A stretch of 64,000 nt of DNA from Massiliimalia timonensis (GTDB taxonomy: Bacteria > Bacillota > Clostridia > Oscillospirales > Ruminococcaceae), in assembly GCF_900186585.1 (NCBI RefSeq), contig NZ_FYDD01000004.1, positions 248,001 through 312,000 on the forward strand. The letters are read 5' to 3'. Position 1 is the stretch's first letter. Every line of letters begins with the position of its first letter. This document shows positions 28,040 through 36,480 of this stretch, in pieces. Both the position numbers and the translations under genes were made by a program. Under the pieces are notes generated by a model. It worked only from the letters and a program-made list of their open reading frames with translations. It was not told the DNA's origin and ran no database searches.

Positions 28040-29365
28040 GTGAAATATCGCTGGGACAAAAAGTATCTGCATTGGGGGATCACCGCTTTTCTGGTAGTGA
28101 TCGCCAGTATCAGTTTTTTCCTGATCCTGTTTCGTTTCGATACAGTAGGAAATGTGCTGAGCATAGTGATCGACGTATTAAAACCGATTATTTATGGGCT
28201 GTGTATCGCCTATCTCCTGATCCCGATCATGAACTATCTGGAAAAGAGCATCGTCAGTATCGTGCTTCGTATCGCGGATTACCGGCACAAGACCCTAAAC
28301 CGGTTTCGTCTAAAACGGTTTGCCCGGGCAGGAAGTATCTTTTTGACTTTGCTGCTGGCTGTCTTGTTCATCATTGCGCTGTTCAGTTTGATCATCCCGC
28401 AGATCGCCGAAAGCATTACCAGCCTGTTTGAAAGTTCGCCGGTTTATATTGCGAATTTGCAGCGCTGGCTTTCAGATGTGCTGAATGACAATCCGGATCT
28501 TTTGAAGAATGTGGAGTCTGTTTTTGCGAAGTTTTCTGAATATCTGGAAAACTGGATGAAAAATGATCTGATCCCTCAGATCAACGATCTGGTCAAAGGA
28601 GTGACCAGCGGGGTATTCGGCGCGCTGAACACCTTAAAGAATCTGCTGATCGGTATCATTGTATCTGTCTATGTCATGATCAGCAAGGATCTGTTTTCTG
28701 CACAGGCAAAAAGGTTTTCCTATGCGCTGCTTCAGCCGGAAAAGGCAAATTCCCTCATCGCTACTGTGCGTCAAACACACAAGATTTTTGGGGGATTTAT
28801 CTCTGGAAAACTGCTGGATTCTTTGATTATTGGGATTCTGTGCTTTATTGTAATGAGTATCTTCAACTGGCCTTACGCGGTGCTGGTCAGCGTGATCGTA
28901 GGTGTTACCAATGTGATCCCGTTTTTTGGGCCGTTTATCGGCGCGATCCCCAGTGCGTTTTTGATTTTGCTGGTTGACCCGATGACCTGCTTGTATTTTG
29001 TTATCTTTGTGTTTATCTTACAGCAGTTTGATGGAAACATCTTAGGGCCAAAAATTTTGGGGGATTCAACCGGGCTTTCGAGCTTCTGGGTCATCTTCGC
29101 AATTTTGATCGGTGGCGGGCTGTTCGGCTTTATCGGGATGCTGATCGGGGTGCCTACCTTTGCGGTGATCTACACCTTGGTTCGCAGTGCGATCGAAAAA
29201 AAGCTGAAGGAAAAGGAACTTCCGTGTAAAACAGAAGCATATCAGGATGTGGATTATGTTGACCCGCAGGATGGCACCTTTGTACGGGCGGGGAAAGAGC
29301 TGTCCTCCCCAAAGCCTTGCAAGGCAGAGAAAAAAGAACCGGAACCACCAAAACAAGGGAAGTGA
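28040..29365 (+). CDS. AI-2E family membrane permease
   Basis: A 441-residue protein with about eight transmembrane helices, a long amphipathic segment near residues 130-200, and the conserved family end (VGVTNVIPFFGPFIGAIPSA, then GGGLFGFIGMLIGVPTFAVI). The family includes autoinducer-2 exporters, sodium/proton antiporters and channels, so the substrate is open. The start could be the GTG at 28040 or a TTG three codons upstream; neither has a strong ribosome site. ppx follows six bases later. Confidence 0.85.
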   Translation: MKYRWDKKYLHWGITAFLVVIASISFFLILFRFDTVGNVLSIVIDVLKPIIYGLCIAYLLIPIMNYLEKSIVSIVLRIADYRHKTLNRFRLKRFARAGSIFLTLLLAVLFIIALFSLIIPQIAESITSLFESSPVYIANLQRWLSDVLNDNPDLLKNVESVFAKFSEYLENWMKNDLIPQINDLVKGVTSGVFGALNTLKNLLIGIIVSVYVMISKDLFSAQAKRFSYALLQPEKANSLIATVRQTHKIFGGFISGKLLDSLIIGILCFIVMSIFNWPYAVLVSVIVGVTNVIPFFGPFIGAIPSAFLILLVDPMTCLYFVIFVFILQQFDGNILGPKILGDSTGLSSFWVIFAILIGGGLFGFIGMLIGVPTFAVIYTLVRSAIEKKLKEKELPCKTEAYQDVDYVDPQDGTFVRAGKELSSPKPCKAEKKEPEPPKQGK

Positions 29366-29371
29366 AATAAA

Positions 29372-30253
29372 TTGCGGCAGGCATTGATCGACCTAGGTTC
29401 TAATACAATTAAATTAGCCGTTTATGAATGGGAAGGGAAAGCATTCTCCTGCCTGCGGTATGAGTGCAGGTATGGCTATGTCGTGCGGTCTATTCATGGC
29501 CGTATCCTGTCAGACGAGGGGATCGGGCGGGTGAAAAGCATTTTATCAGAACTACAGCAAATCGCGGCCGAATATGGATGTTCGGCGGGAAAGGGGACTC
29601 TGTGCTGTTTTTCCACTGCCTCGCTGCGGTATATCGATAATCTTCAATTTGTAATAGATGAAGTATATAATACGAATAGTATAAAAATTGAGCCGATTTC
29701 GGGAGAAGAGGAAGCAGAGTGTAATTACCTGGCACTTCGGCAGGTTGCGAAGACCGGGGATTTTTGGGGCGCCGATCTGGGCGGCGGCAGTATGCAGATC
29801 ATTCAAAGCATAGCTGGAAAGGCCGCTTGGTCACAAAGCTTTCCGATCGGTTCGCTGAAGCTGTACCGGGACTTTGTATCCGGCGTTTTGCCGAGCAGGG
29901 AGGAAGCGGAAAAAATCTGCGGTTATGTCCGCAACCAGTTATCAGAAATAAGACTGCCGCCGGAGCGCCTGCCGCTTTACCTAATGGGGGGCACTACCCG
30001 GCTGGTCACCCGTTTGCTGGGGACGAAACAGTTTTCCTCGGGCCAGCTTGCTGCTTTGATCGAGGAATATTTATCTGAGCCGGAACGTGCCAAACAGCGC
30101 ATCTGCTCAGTAACACCAGAACGGCTGAATACCGTTTTGCCCGGGATGCTCTGTGTGGCGGAAGCCGCACAGGCGATAGGCGCCGTGCAAATTCAATTTG
30201 TGGAAACAAGCGTCCGGGAAGGATATCTCATCAAGCATTTTATTCATCCTTGA
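29372..30253 (+). CDS. Ppx/GppA-type exopolyphosphatase
   Basis: A 293-residue member of the acetate/sugar kinase fold. The phosphate loops LIDLGSNTIKLAVYEW (N-terminus) and WGADLGGGSMQI (about residue 130) mark the Ppx/GppA family, which cleaves polyphosphate ends or pppGpp. It has only the two N-terminal domains and lacks the HD-like C-terminal half of Escherichia coli Ppx. The start is TTG. The adjacent ppk1 supports a polyphosphate role. Confidence 0.87.
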   Translation: MRQALIDLGSNTIKLAVYEWEGKAFSCLRYECRYGYVVRSIHGRILSDEGIGRVKSILSELQQIAAEYGCSAGKGTLCCFSTASLRYIDNLQFVIDEVYNTNSIKIEPISGEEEAECNYLALRQVAKTGDFWGADLGGGSMQIIQSIAGKAAWSQSFPIGSLKLYRDFVSGVLPSREEAEKICGYVRNQLSEIRLPPERLPLYLMGGTTRLVTRLLGTKQFSSGQLAALIEEYLSEPERAKQRICSVTPERLNTVLPGMLCVAEAAQAIGAVQIQFVETSVREGYLIKHFIHP

Positions 30254-30275
30254 AGGAAGAAAGGTAGGAAATAAT

Positions 30276-32438
30276 ATGTCAGGAAAAGGGGACAGGGAAA
30301 GGATTTATACCAACCGGGAATTAAGCTGGCTCCAGTTCAATGAACGGGTTTTGGAAGAATCGGAGGATCGGCGCGTTCCACTATTTGAGCGGCTGCGTTT
30401 TATCTCCATTTTTCAAAGCAATTTGGATGAATTTTTTATGGTCCGTGTAGGCAGCCTGTACGACCAGACCCTGTTAAAGGAAAAAGTGCTGGATTCTAAA
30501 ACGCAGATGACTGCGCCGGAACAGCTTCAGTATATTTATCAGAACGTGCGAAAGCTCTTGCCAAGAAAGGCGAAATCGTATGAGAGCCTGATGGCGAAGC
30601 TAAATGATCAGGGACTGGAGCAGGTTCCGCTGAACAGCTTGTCAGCGCAGGATTTTGAATTTTTAAAGCTTTATTTTGAAAAGGAGATCGCCCCCCTTAC
30701 CTCTCCGCAGATCATTGATAAGCGTCAGCCGTTTCCTTTTTTGAAAAACAAGGAAATTTATGTCGGCGTGCGTATCGCTTCCAAAAGCGGTGCGGTACGG
30801 CTGGGGATCATTTCAGCAAGCGGGCATTTTGGCAGAATCATTTATCTTCCCTCCCAAAATGGAAAGGTCCGTTTTGTCTTGGCGGAGGATTTGATCTGCC
30901 TGTTTGTAGAAAAGATCTTTAACCGCCATGAGGTGCTGGAAAAGGTATTGTTCCGGATCACCCGGAATGCGGATATTGATGTGGAAGACGAAATGGTGGA
31001 TGTTGATTTTGACTACCGCGACGCTATGGAAGAGCTGCTGAAAAAGCGCAGAAAACTAACGCCTGTTCGTTTAGAACTGTCTGACGAAGTGAGCCATGAA
31101 TTGACAGAGTACCTGTGTGACCATTTTACCCTGTCCAGGGAGCAGGTCTTTGTGGATACCTGCCCGCTTGACCTTTCGTTTGTATTTGCTTTAGAGGGCA
31201 AGCTAAAGGGAAAAGCGGAACTTTTCTTTTCACCGGTCGCCCCGCAAATTGCCGCCTGCATTGACGAGAAACGTTCCATGATCGCGCAGATCGTAGAAAA
31301 GGATATTCTGTTCCATTATCCATACCACTCCATCAAGCCTTTTATTTCACTGTTAAATGAAGCGGCGAATGACCCGGAAGTGGTTTCGGTCAAAATTACC
31401 CTGTACCGCGTGGCTAAGGACTCCAAGGTGATTAATGCCCTGATCAATGCCGCGGAGAACGGGAAAGAGGTCAGTGTCGTAGTGGAACTGCGCGCCCGGT
31501 TTGACGAGGAAAATAATATCGACTGGTCGAAGCGCTTGGAGGAGGCAGGCTGCCATGTGATCTATGGCTTGCCGGGCTATAAAGTCCATTCCAAGCTGCT
31601 GCTGATCACCCGGAAACTGGGGAATAAGATCCAGTATATTACGCAGATCGGAACTGGGAATTACAATGAAAAAACGGCCCAGCTTTATACCGACCTTTCT
31701 CTGATGACTGCGAATCCTGCGATCGGGACAGACGCATCGGTAGTATTCAACAGCTTGTTTATGGGATCGGTGGTGGAATCCTCCACTCATCTTCTAGTGG
31801 CGCCGCTCTGTTTTAAGCCCCGTATCATTGGTTTGATCGACAAGGAGATCGCCTTTGCACAGCAGGGGGAACCGGCGCAGATCCTGCTGAAGATGAACTC
31901 CTTGACAGACAAAGTGCTGATTGACAAATTGATTGAGGCTTCCCGCGCCGGCGTGCATATCAAAATGCTGGTACGCGGTATCTGCTGTTTGAAACCGGGG
32001 GTTCCGGGCTCTACCGAAAATATTGAGATCAGCAGTATTGTGGGACGCTTTTTGGAACATTCCCGGATCTTTGTATTCGGGCTGGGAGAACGGCAAAAAA
32101 TTTATATTTCCTCTGCCGATTTCATGACCCGGAACACCGAACGGCGAGTAGAGGTTGCGGCTCCTATTTACGACCCGGCGATTCAAAAAGAGATTCTGCA
32201 TCTGTTGGGGATCATGATGAAAGACAATGTAAAGGCGCGGGTCCAGGATATGTATGGAATCTACACTTACCGTAAAAATGAAGAGGAACCGGTAAACGCT
32301 CAGGAAGTGCTGTACCGCGAAGCATATGCGTCTGCGGAACAAAAGAAAAATATGCCGCAGCCCCCAAAGGCCCTGATTCAAGAAAAGAGGAATCCCCATG
32401 GATTCTGGAAACGAGTGATGAGACTTTTCCATCGGTAA
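30276..32438 (+). CDS. ppk1: polyphosphate kinase 1
   Basis: A 720-residue enzyme making polyphosphate from ATP reversibly. The N-terminal domain starts TNRELSWLQFNERVLEES. The autophosphorylated histidine lies near residue 438 in YKVHSKLLLI, followed by QIGTGNYNEKTAQLYTD. A second conserved His is in FLEHSRIFVFG, near residue 594. The ATG at 30276 is behind AAAGGTAGGA. With the upstream phosphatase it forms a synthesis/degradation pair; a terminator closes the operon. Confidence 0.96.
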   Translation: MSGKGDRERIYTNRELSWLQFNERVLEESEDRRVPLFERLRFISIFQSNLDEFFMVRVGSLYDQTLLKEKVLDSKTQMTAPEQLQYIYQNVRKLLPRKAKSYESLMAKLNDQGLEQVPLNSLSAQDFEFLKLYFEKEIAPLTSPQIIDKRQPFPFLKNKEIYVGVRIASKSGAVRLGIISASGHFGRIIYLPSQNGKVRFVLAEDLICLFVEKIFNRHEVLEKVLFRITRNADIDVEDEMVDVDFDYRDAMEELLKKRRKLTPVRLELSDEVSHELTEYLCDHFTLSREQVFVDTCPLDLSFVFALEGKLKGKAELFFSPVAPQIAACIDEKRSMIAQIVEKDILFHYPYHSIKPFISLLNEAANDPEVVSVKITLYRVAKDSKVINALINAAENGKEVSVVVELRARFDEENNIDWSKRLEEAGCHVIYGLPGYKVHSKLLLITRKLGNKIQYITQIGTGNYNEKTAQLYTDLSLMTANPAIGTDASVVFNSLFMGSVVESSTHLLVAPLCFKPRIIGLIDKEIAFAQQGEPAQILLKMNSLTDKVLIDKLIEASRAGVHIKMLVRGICCLKPGVPGSTENIEISSIVGRFLEHSRIFVFGLGERQKIYISSADFMTRNTERRVEVAAPIYDPAIQKEILHLLGIMMKDNVKARVQDMYGIYTYRKNEEEPVNAQEVLYREAYASAEQKKNMPQPPKALIQEKRNPHGFWKRVMRLFHR

Positions 32439-32469
32439 AAAACGCCTTCCTATTGGAAGGCGTTTTTTC
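32436..32469 (+). terminator. terminator after ppk1
   Basis: AACGCCTTCC pairs with GGAAGGCGTT around TATT, flanked by A and T runs (six T residues). Confidence 0.93.
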
Positions 32470-32480
32470 AGGGAAAGCAC

Positions 32481-32509
32481 TTGTTTTCACATGCAAAATC
32501 TGATAAGAT
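32481..32509 (+). promoter_or_regulatory. promoter of the sodium symporter
   Basis: TTGTTT at 32481-32486 and TAAGAT at 32504-32509 are 17 bases apart. Confidence 0.5.
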
Positions 32510-32552
32510 AAAAGGACATGAAAAGAAGCGACACAGGAAAGGGATGGACAAT

Positions 32553-33941
32553 ATGCAACGTGAAAAATTTTCATCGCGGCTTGGCTTTTTGCTGATCTCG
32601 GCCGGCTGCGCGATTGGTTTGGGGAATGTTTGGCGATTCCCGTTTATAACAGGAAAATATGGCGGGGCGGCATTCGTAATTCTATATCTGGTGTTTTTGG
32701 TATTGCTGGGCCTGCCGATCATGGTTATGGAGTTCGCAGTGGGCCGTGCCAGCCAGAAAAGCGTGGCTACATCGTTTGACACCTTGGAACCCAAGGGAAC
32801 GAAATGGCATCTGCACAAATATACCTCCATTGCGGGGAATTACCTGCTGATGATGTTTTATACCACCATTGCCGGCTGGATGCTGCTCTATTGCTGGAAG
32901 ATGATTTCCGGGGAGTTTTCGTCGGGAATGAACTCTGAACAGGTGAAGGCAGTGTTCCAGAACATGCAGGCTGACCCGTTGGTGATGACGATCGCCATGG
33001 TAATTGTGGTTGTGGGCTGTCTTGCGATCTGTTCGTTTGGGCTGAAAAACGGGGTGGAAAAGATCACCAAGGTGATGATGCTCTGCCTGCTTGCGATCAT
33101 GGCGGTGCTGGCTGTCCATTCGCTGACCCTGTCCGGAGCTGGTGAAGGGTTGAAATTCTATCTGTTTCCGGATTTTGGAAAGCTTTCGGAGGCAGGGATT
33201 TTTAATGCCATTTTTGACGCTATGGGTCAGGCATTCTTTACCTTGAGCATCGGGATGGGATCTATTGCGATCTTTGGCAGTTATATTGGCAAAGATCATG
33301 CTCTGACCGGGGAGGCGGTCCGCGTCACGATGCTGGATACAGGGGTCGCGCTGATGGCGGGACTGATCATTTTCCCAGCGTGCTTTACGTTTGGGGTAAA
33401 CCCGGACAGCGGGCCGAACCTGATTTTTGTAACCCTGCCGAACGTATTTGTGAATATTCCGGGCGGTCGGATTTGGGGAACGCTGTTCTTTATCTTTATG
33501 TTGTTTGCGGCATTATCAACTGTTATTGCTGTTTTTGAAAACATCATTTCCTGCTGGATGGATTTAAAGGGCTGGAGCCGCCGCAAAACAGTGCTGATCA
33601 ACCTGGTCCTTTTGCTGGTACTTTCCCTGCCATGTGTTCTGGGCTTTAACCTGCTAAGCGGAGTACAGCCGCTGGGTGAAGGCAGTACCATTCTGGATTT
33701 GGAAGATTTTATTGTCAGCAATAATGTACTTCCGCTTGGGTCCTTGGTATACTTGATGTTCTGTACCCGCCGGTACGGCTGGGGCTGGAACAGTTTCCGG
33801 AAAGAAGCGAATACGGGCAAAGGGCTGCAATTCCCAAACTGGAGCAGGATTTACGTTTCGTATATTTTGCCAATTATTGTACTGGTAGTATTTATTCAAG
33901 GGTATATTGCAAAATTTTTCCCGCAGCTATTTGGAGGTTAG
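32553..33941 (+). CDS. neurotransmitter:sodium symporter family transporter
   Basis: A 462-residue membrane protein of the NSS (SNF) family, related to LeuT and MhsT. Helix 1 carries the diagnostic unwound sodium and substrate site GCAIGLGNVWRFPF. Helix 6 region reads GQAFFTLSIGMGSIAIFGSY. About eleven to twelve helices are visible. The ATG at 32553 lies 9-10 bases after AGGAAAGGG. An amino acid substrate is expected from the family. It is monocistronic. Confidence 0.93.
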   Translation: MQREKFSSRLGFLLISAGCAIGLGNVWRFPFITGKYGGAAFVILYLVFLVLLGLPIMVMEFAVGRASQKSVATSFDTLEPKGTKWHLHKYTSIAGNYLLMMFYTTIAGWMLLYCWKMISGEFSSGMNSEQVKAVFQNMQADPLVMTIAMVIVVVGCLAICSFGLKNGVEKITKVMMLCLLAIMAVLAVHSLTLSGAGEGLKFYLFPDFGKLSEAGIFNAIFDAMGQAFFTLSIGMGSIAIFGSYIGKDHALTGEAVRVTMLDTGVALMAGLIIFPACFTFGVNPDSGPNLIFVTLPNVFVNIPGGRIWGTLFFIFMLFAALSTVIAVFENIISCWMDLKGWSRRKTVLINLVLLLVLSLPCVLGFNLLSGVQPLGEGSTILDLEDFIVSNNVLPLGSLVYLMFCTRRYGWGWNSFRKEANTGKGLQFPNWSRIYVSYILPIIVLVVFIQGYIAKFFPQLFGG

Positions 33942-33972
33942 AAAAAAGCAGGGAGCGCTCCCTGCTTTTTTG
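33942..33972 (+). terminator. perfectly palindromic bidirectional terminator
   Basis: AAAAAAGCAGGGAGC is followed immediately by its exact reverse complement, giving a 30-base perfect palindrome with six A residues on the left and six T residues on the right. It can stop transcription from both sides. Confidence 0.92.
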
Positions 33973-34016
33973 ATTTGCTTTTGAAGTAGAAAAAGGTACA
34001 ATGAAACAAACAAGGG

Positions 34017-34097
34017 AGGAACGCGTTCCCTTTTAAACGGTGTTTTGCAAGCAAAACCTAATTAGGCTAGAAAGGAGTGCTTTCGCAAGGCGAAAGC
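34017..34097 (+). promoter_or_regulatory. multi-hairpin leader of the isomerase-xylosidase operon
   Basis: Four short inverted repeats lie in a row: GGAACGCGTTCC (34017-34028), GTTTTGC-AA-GCAAAAC (about 34042-34057), CCTAATTAGG (about 34058-34067), and GCTTTCGC-AAG-GCGAAAGC (34079-34097). The last sits between the best ribosome site, AAAGGAG (34071-34077), and the ATG at 34111. A possible promoter TTGCTT-16-TACAAT ends near 34002. A regulatory role is inferred. Confidence 0.45.
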
Positions 34098-34110
34098 GGT
34101 GGTCATATCA

Positions 34111-34875
34111 ATGAAGCTTTCTGTTTGTGTAGACGCACTGTATCACGGAAAAGATTTTTGTGTCTCAGTGGAAGAACTGGCACAACATAGTATTAAAAAT
34201 ATCGAGTTCTGGTCTTGGTGGGATAAGGACATGGAAAAACTGCTCTGGCTTCAGCAAAGATATCAGCTTCGGGTAACAGCCTTTTGCACCAAATTTTGTA
34301 GCTTGGTGGATGAAACAGGCCGGGAAGCATATTTAAACGGCTTTCTGGAAACGATTGAAATAGCAAAAAAACTCCGCTGCTCCCAGATCATCACCACGCC
34401 CGGAAACCGGACGGAAAAACCGTTTGAGGAGCAGTACCAAAACCTGTTGTACACACTGGGACAAGCAGGAGAAATTGCGAAGGAACAGGGGATCACGGTT
34501 TTGCTGGAGCCGGTCAATTCCCGGCTGGAGGCGCCAAACACCTTTTTGGATCACTCTGATTTGGGATTCCGGATCCTGAAGGACCTGGCCCATCCTCATG
34601 TGAAGCTGTTGTTTGACCTGTACCATGCACAGATCCAGGAGGGAGACCTTTGGCGGCGGATCGAGGAAAACCTTTCCCTGATCGGGCATCTGCACGCCGC
34701 GGGGATCACCGCCCGGCATGAGTTGGAGGACGGGGAATTAAACTACCCCTACCTGTTCCAAAGGCTCTCTGAAACGGGTTACCGGGGCTATGTGGGACTG
34801 GAATATTTCCCGCTTCGCCCTCCGCTGGAAGGGATTCAGGCGCTGGTGCAGGACGGAGGCTTTGCAGCCAACTAA
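34111..34875 (+). CDS. sugar isomerase/epimerase (hydroxypyruvate isomerase-like)
   Basis: A 254-residue TIM-barrel protein of the xylose isomerase-like (AP endonuclease family 2) group. Metal-ligand regions typical of hydroxypyruvate and ketose isomerases are LLEPVNSRL (Glu), LLFDLYHAQIQEGD (Asp, His), LIGHLHAA (His) and GYVGLEYFP (Glu). The exact sugar is unknown. It starts at the ATG at 34111 after a hairpin-rich leader and precedes a xylosidase by 43 bases, so a pentose substrate is plausible. Confidence 0.82.
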   Translation: MKLSVCVDALYHGKDFCVSVEELAQHSIKNIEFWSWWDKDMEKLLWLQQRYQLRVTAFCTKFCSLVDETGREAYLNGFLETIEIAKKLRCSQIITTPGNRTEKPFEEQYQNLLYTLGQAGEIAKEQGITVLLEPVNSRLEAPNTFLDHSDLGFRILKDLAHPHVKLLFDLYHAQIQEGDLWRRIEENLSLIGHLHAAGITARHELEDGELNYPYLFQRLSETGYRGYVGLEYFPLRPPLEGIQALVQDGGFAAN

Positions 34876-34885
34876 CGAGCATGAA

Positions 34886-34900
34886 GCCCCAGCTTGGGGC
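34886..34900 (+). other. short hairpin between isomerase and GH43 genes
   Basis: GCCCC pairs with GGGGC around AGCTT, directly before the AAAGGAG of the GH43 gene. No U-tract. It may stabilise or process the transcript; this is inference. Confidence 0.35.
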
Positions 34901-34918
34901 ACAAAAGGAGAAATAAAG

Positions 34919-36427
34919 ATGGCACATTTTAAAAACCCAATTTTGCGCGGATTCCATCCCGATCCCAGTATCTGCCGGGTAGAGGAGGATTACTACATGG
35001 TGACCTCCACCTTTGAATTTTTCCCGGGCGTTCCGATCTACCACAGCCGGAACCTGATCGACTGGGAGCTTATCAACTATTGTTTGGTAGATGACGATCA
35101 GCTTGATTTGACCGACTGCGCCTCTTCCGGCGGGATTTATGCGCCGACGCTGCGGTATCATGACGGCGTGTTCTATATGATCACCACCAACGTGACCCAT
35201 AAGGGGAATTTTATTGTACATACCAAGGATATTTATGGAAAGTGGTCTAAGCCGTTTTGGGTAGATCAAAAAGATATTGACCCGTCTTTGTTCTTTGATG
35301 ATGACGGAAAGGTCTACTTTACCGGGAACAATTCCCTGACCCCTCAAAAGCAGGGGATCGTTGTGTTTGAGATCGACCCCATGACCGGGGAACGTCTGTC
35401 CGAAAAAAAGATCGTCACCTATGGGACTGGGGGGAAAACCCCGGAAGGCTCCCATATGTACAAGATCAATGGGACCTATTACCTGATGCTGGCAGAGGGC
35501 GGTACCGAATACGGTCACATGGAAACCATCATGCGCGGGGATTCCCCGTATGGGCCTTTTACAGAATGTCCGCACAACCCGATCTTGTCCCATAAGGATT
35601 ATATGGGTTCTCAAATTCAGGCGACCGGCCATGCCGACCTGGTGGAAGACCAGAACGGAAACTGGTGGATGGTGTCTTTAGGGATTCGGAAACTGCCTAA
35701 GGTCATGCTGCACAACCTTGGCCGGGAAACATTCCTTACCCCGGTCGTGTGGAAAGACGGCTGGCCGGTGGCAGGGGACCACGGCCGCACTGAACTGGAA
35801 TGGGAGGCGCCCCTGCCGGGCGAAGCCCCGAAAGGGATGAAGCTTTCCTTTACCGATCATTTTGACGGGGATAAGATGGATCTGCGCTGGAATTTCGTGC
35901 GCAATCCCAAACGCGATCATTATGTACTACAAGACGGGAAACTAAGCCTGAGGGCCGGGGAAGAAACTTTGCAGGATCACCACCCAACACTTTTGTGCGT
36001 CCGGCAGCAGGAATTTGAAGAAACAGCGCAAACGACAGTATCCTGTAAACGATTGGAAGAGGGCGGGAAAATTGGCTTGACCGCTTACTACAACAAGGAT
36101 TATCATTATGAGGTCTACCTGACAAAACGGGATGGGGACTGCCGGATCGGATACGGATGGACGGTTCACGCAATGGAAGCGGAACGGGAGATCTTTCTCG
36201 CAAGCGTGCCGGAAGTTCTTTCTTTCCGAGTTAAAGCTGACACAAGGGGATATACCTTTTCCTATAGCACGGACGGGAAAATCTGGACTGAAGCGGGTTT
36301 TGGCGCAGTTGCCGGATTGTGCAAGGAAGGAACGATGACCATGACCTTTACAGGAACTTACTTAGGGGTCTTTACAAGCCGTGCGGAGGCTGATGTCACA
36401 AGCTTTTCAGTAGAGATTGACGAATAG
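34919..36427 (+). CDS. GH43 family beta-xylosidase
   Basis: A 502-residue glycoside hydrolase without signal peptide, so cytoplasmic. The five-bladed propeller occupies about residues 5-310: the base Asp15 in FHPDPSI, the Asp near 121 in KDIDPSLFFDD, and the acid Glu near 175 in TPEGSHMYK. A C-terminal beta-sandwich domain (about 315-500) is typical of GH43 beta-xylosidases that act on xylo-oligosaccharides. It would degrade imported xylosides or arabinoxylosides and is cotranscribed with the isomerase. Confidence 0.9.
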   Translation: MAHFKNPILRGFHPDPSICRVEEDYYMVTSTFEFFPGVPIYHSRNLIDWELINYCLVDDDQLDLTDCASSGGIYAPTLRYHDGVFYMITTNVTHKGNFIVHTKDIYGKWSKPFWVDQKDIDPSLFFDDDGKVYFTGNNSLTPQKQGIVVFEIDPMTGERLSEKKIVTYGTGGKTPEGSHMYKINGTYYLMLAEGGTEYGHMETIMRGDSPYGPFTECPHNPILSHKDYMGSQIQATGHADLVEDQNGNWWMVSLGIRKLPKVMLHNLGRETFLTPVVWKDGWPVAGDHGRTELEWEAPLPGEAPKGMKLSFTDHFDGDKMDLRWNFVRNPKRDHYVLQDGKLSLRAGEETLQDHHPTLLCVRQQEFEETAQTTVSCKRLEEGGKIGLTAYYNKDYHYEVYLTKRDGDCRIGYGWTVHAMEAEREIFLASVPEVLSFRVKADTRGYTFSYSTDGKIWTEAGFGAVAGLCKEGTMTMTFTGTYLGVFTSRAEADVTSFSVEIDE

Positions 36428-36461
36428 AAAAGGAACAGGCTATGATAGCCTGTTCCTTTTT
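36428..36461 (+). terminator. bidirectional terminator after GH43
   Basis: AAAAGGAACAGGCTA pairs with TAGCCTGTTCCTTTT around a few bases and ends in five T residues. It separates the operon from the convergent metal ATPase gene. Confidence 0.92.
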
Positions 36462-36480
36462 CGTTTCTGGATCTGACGTT

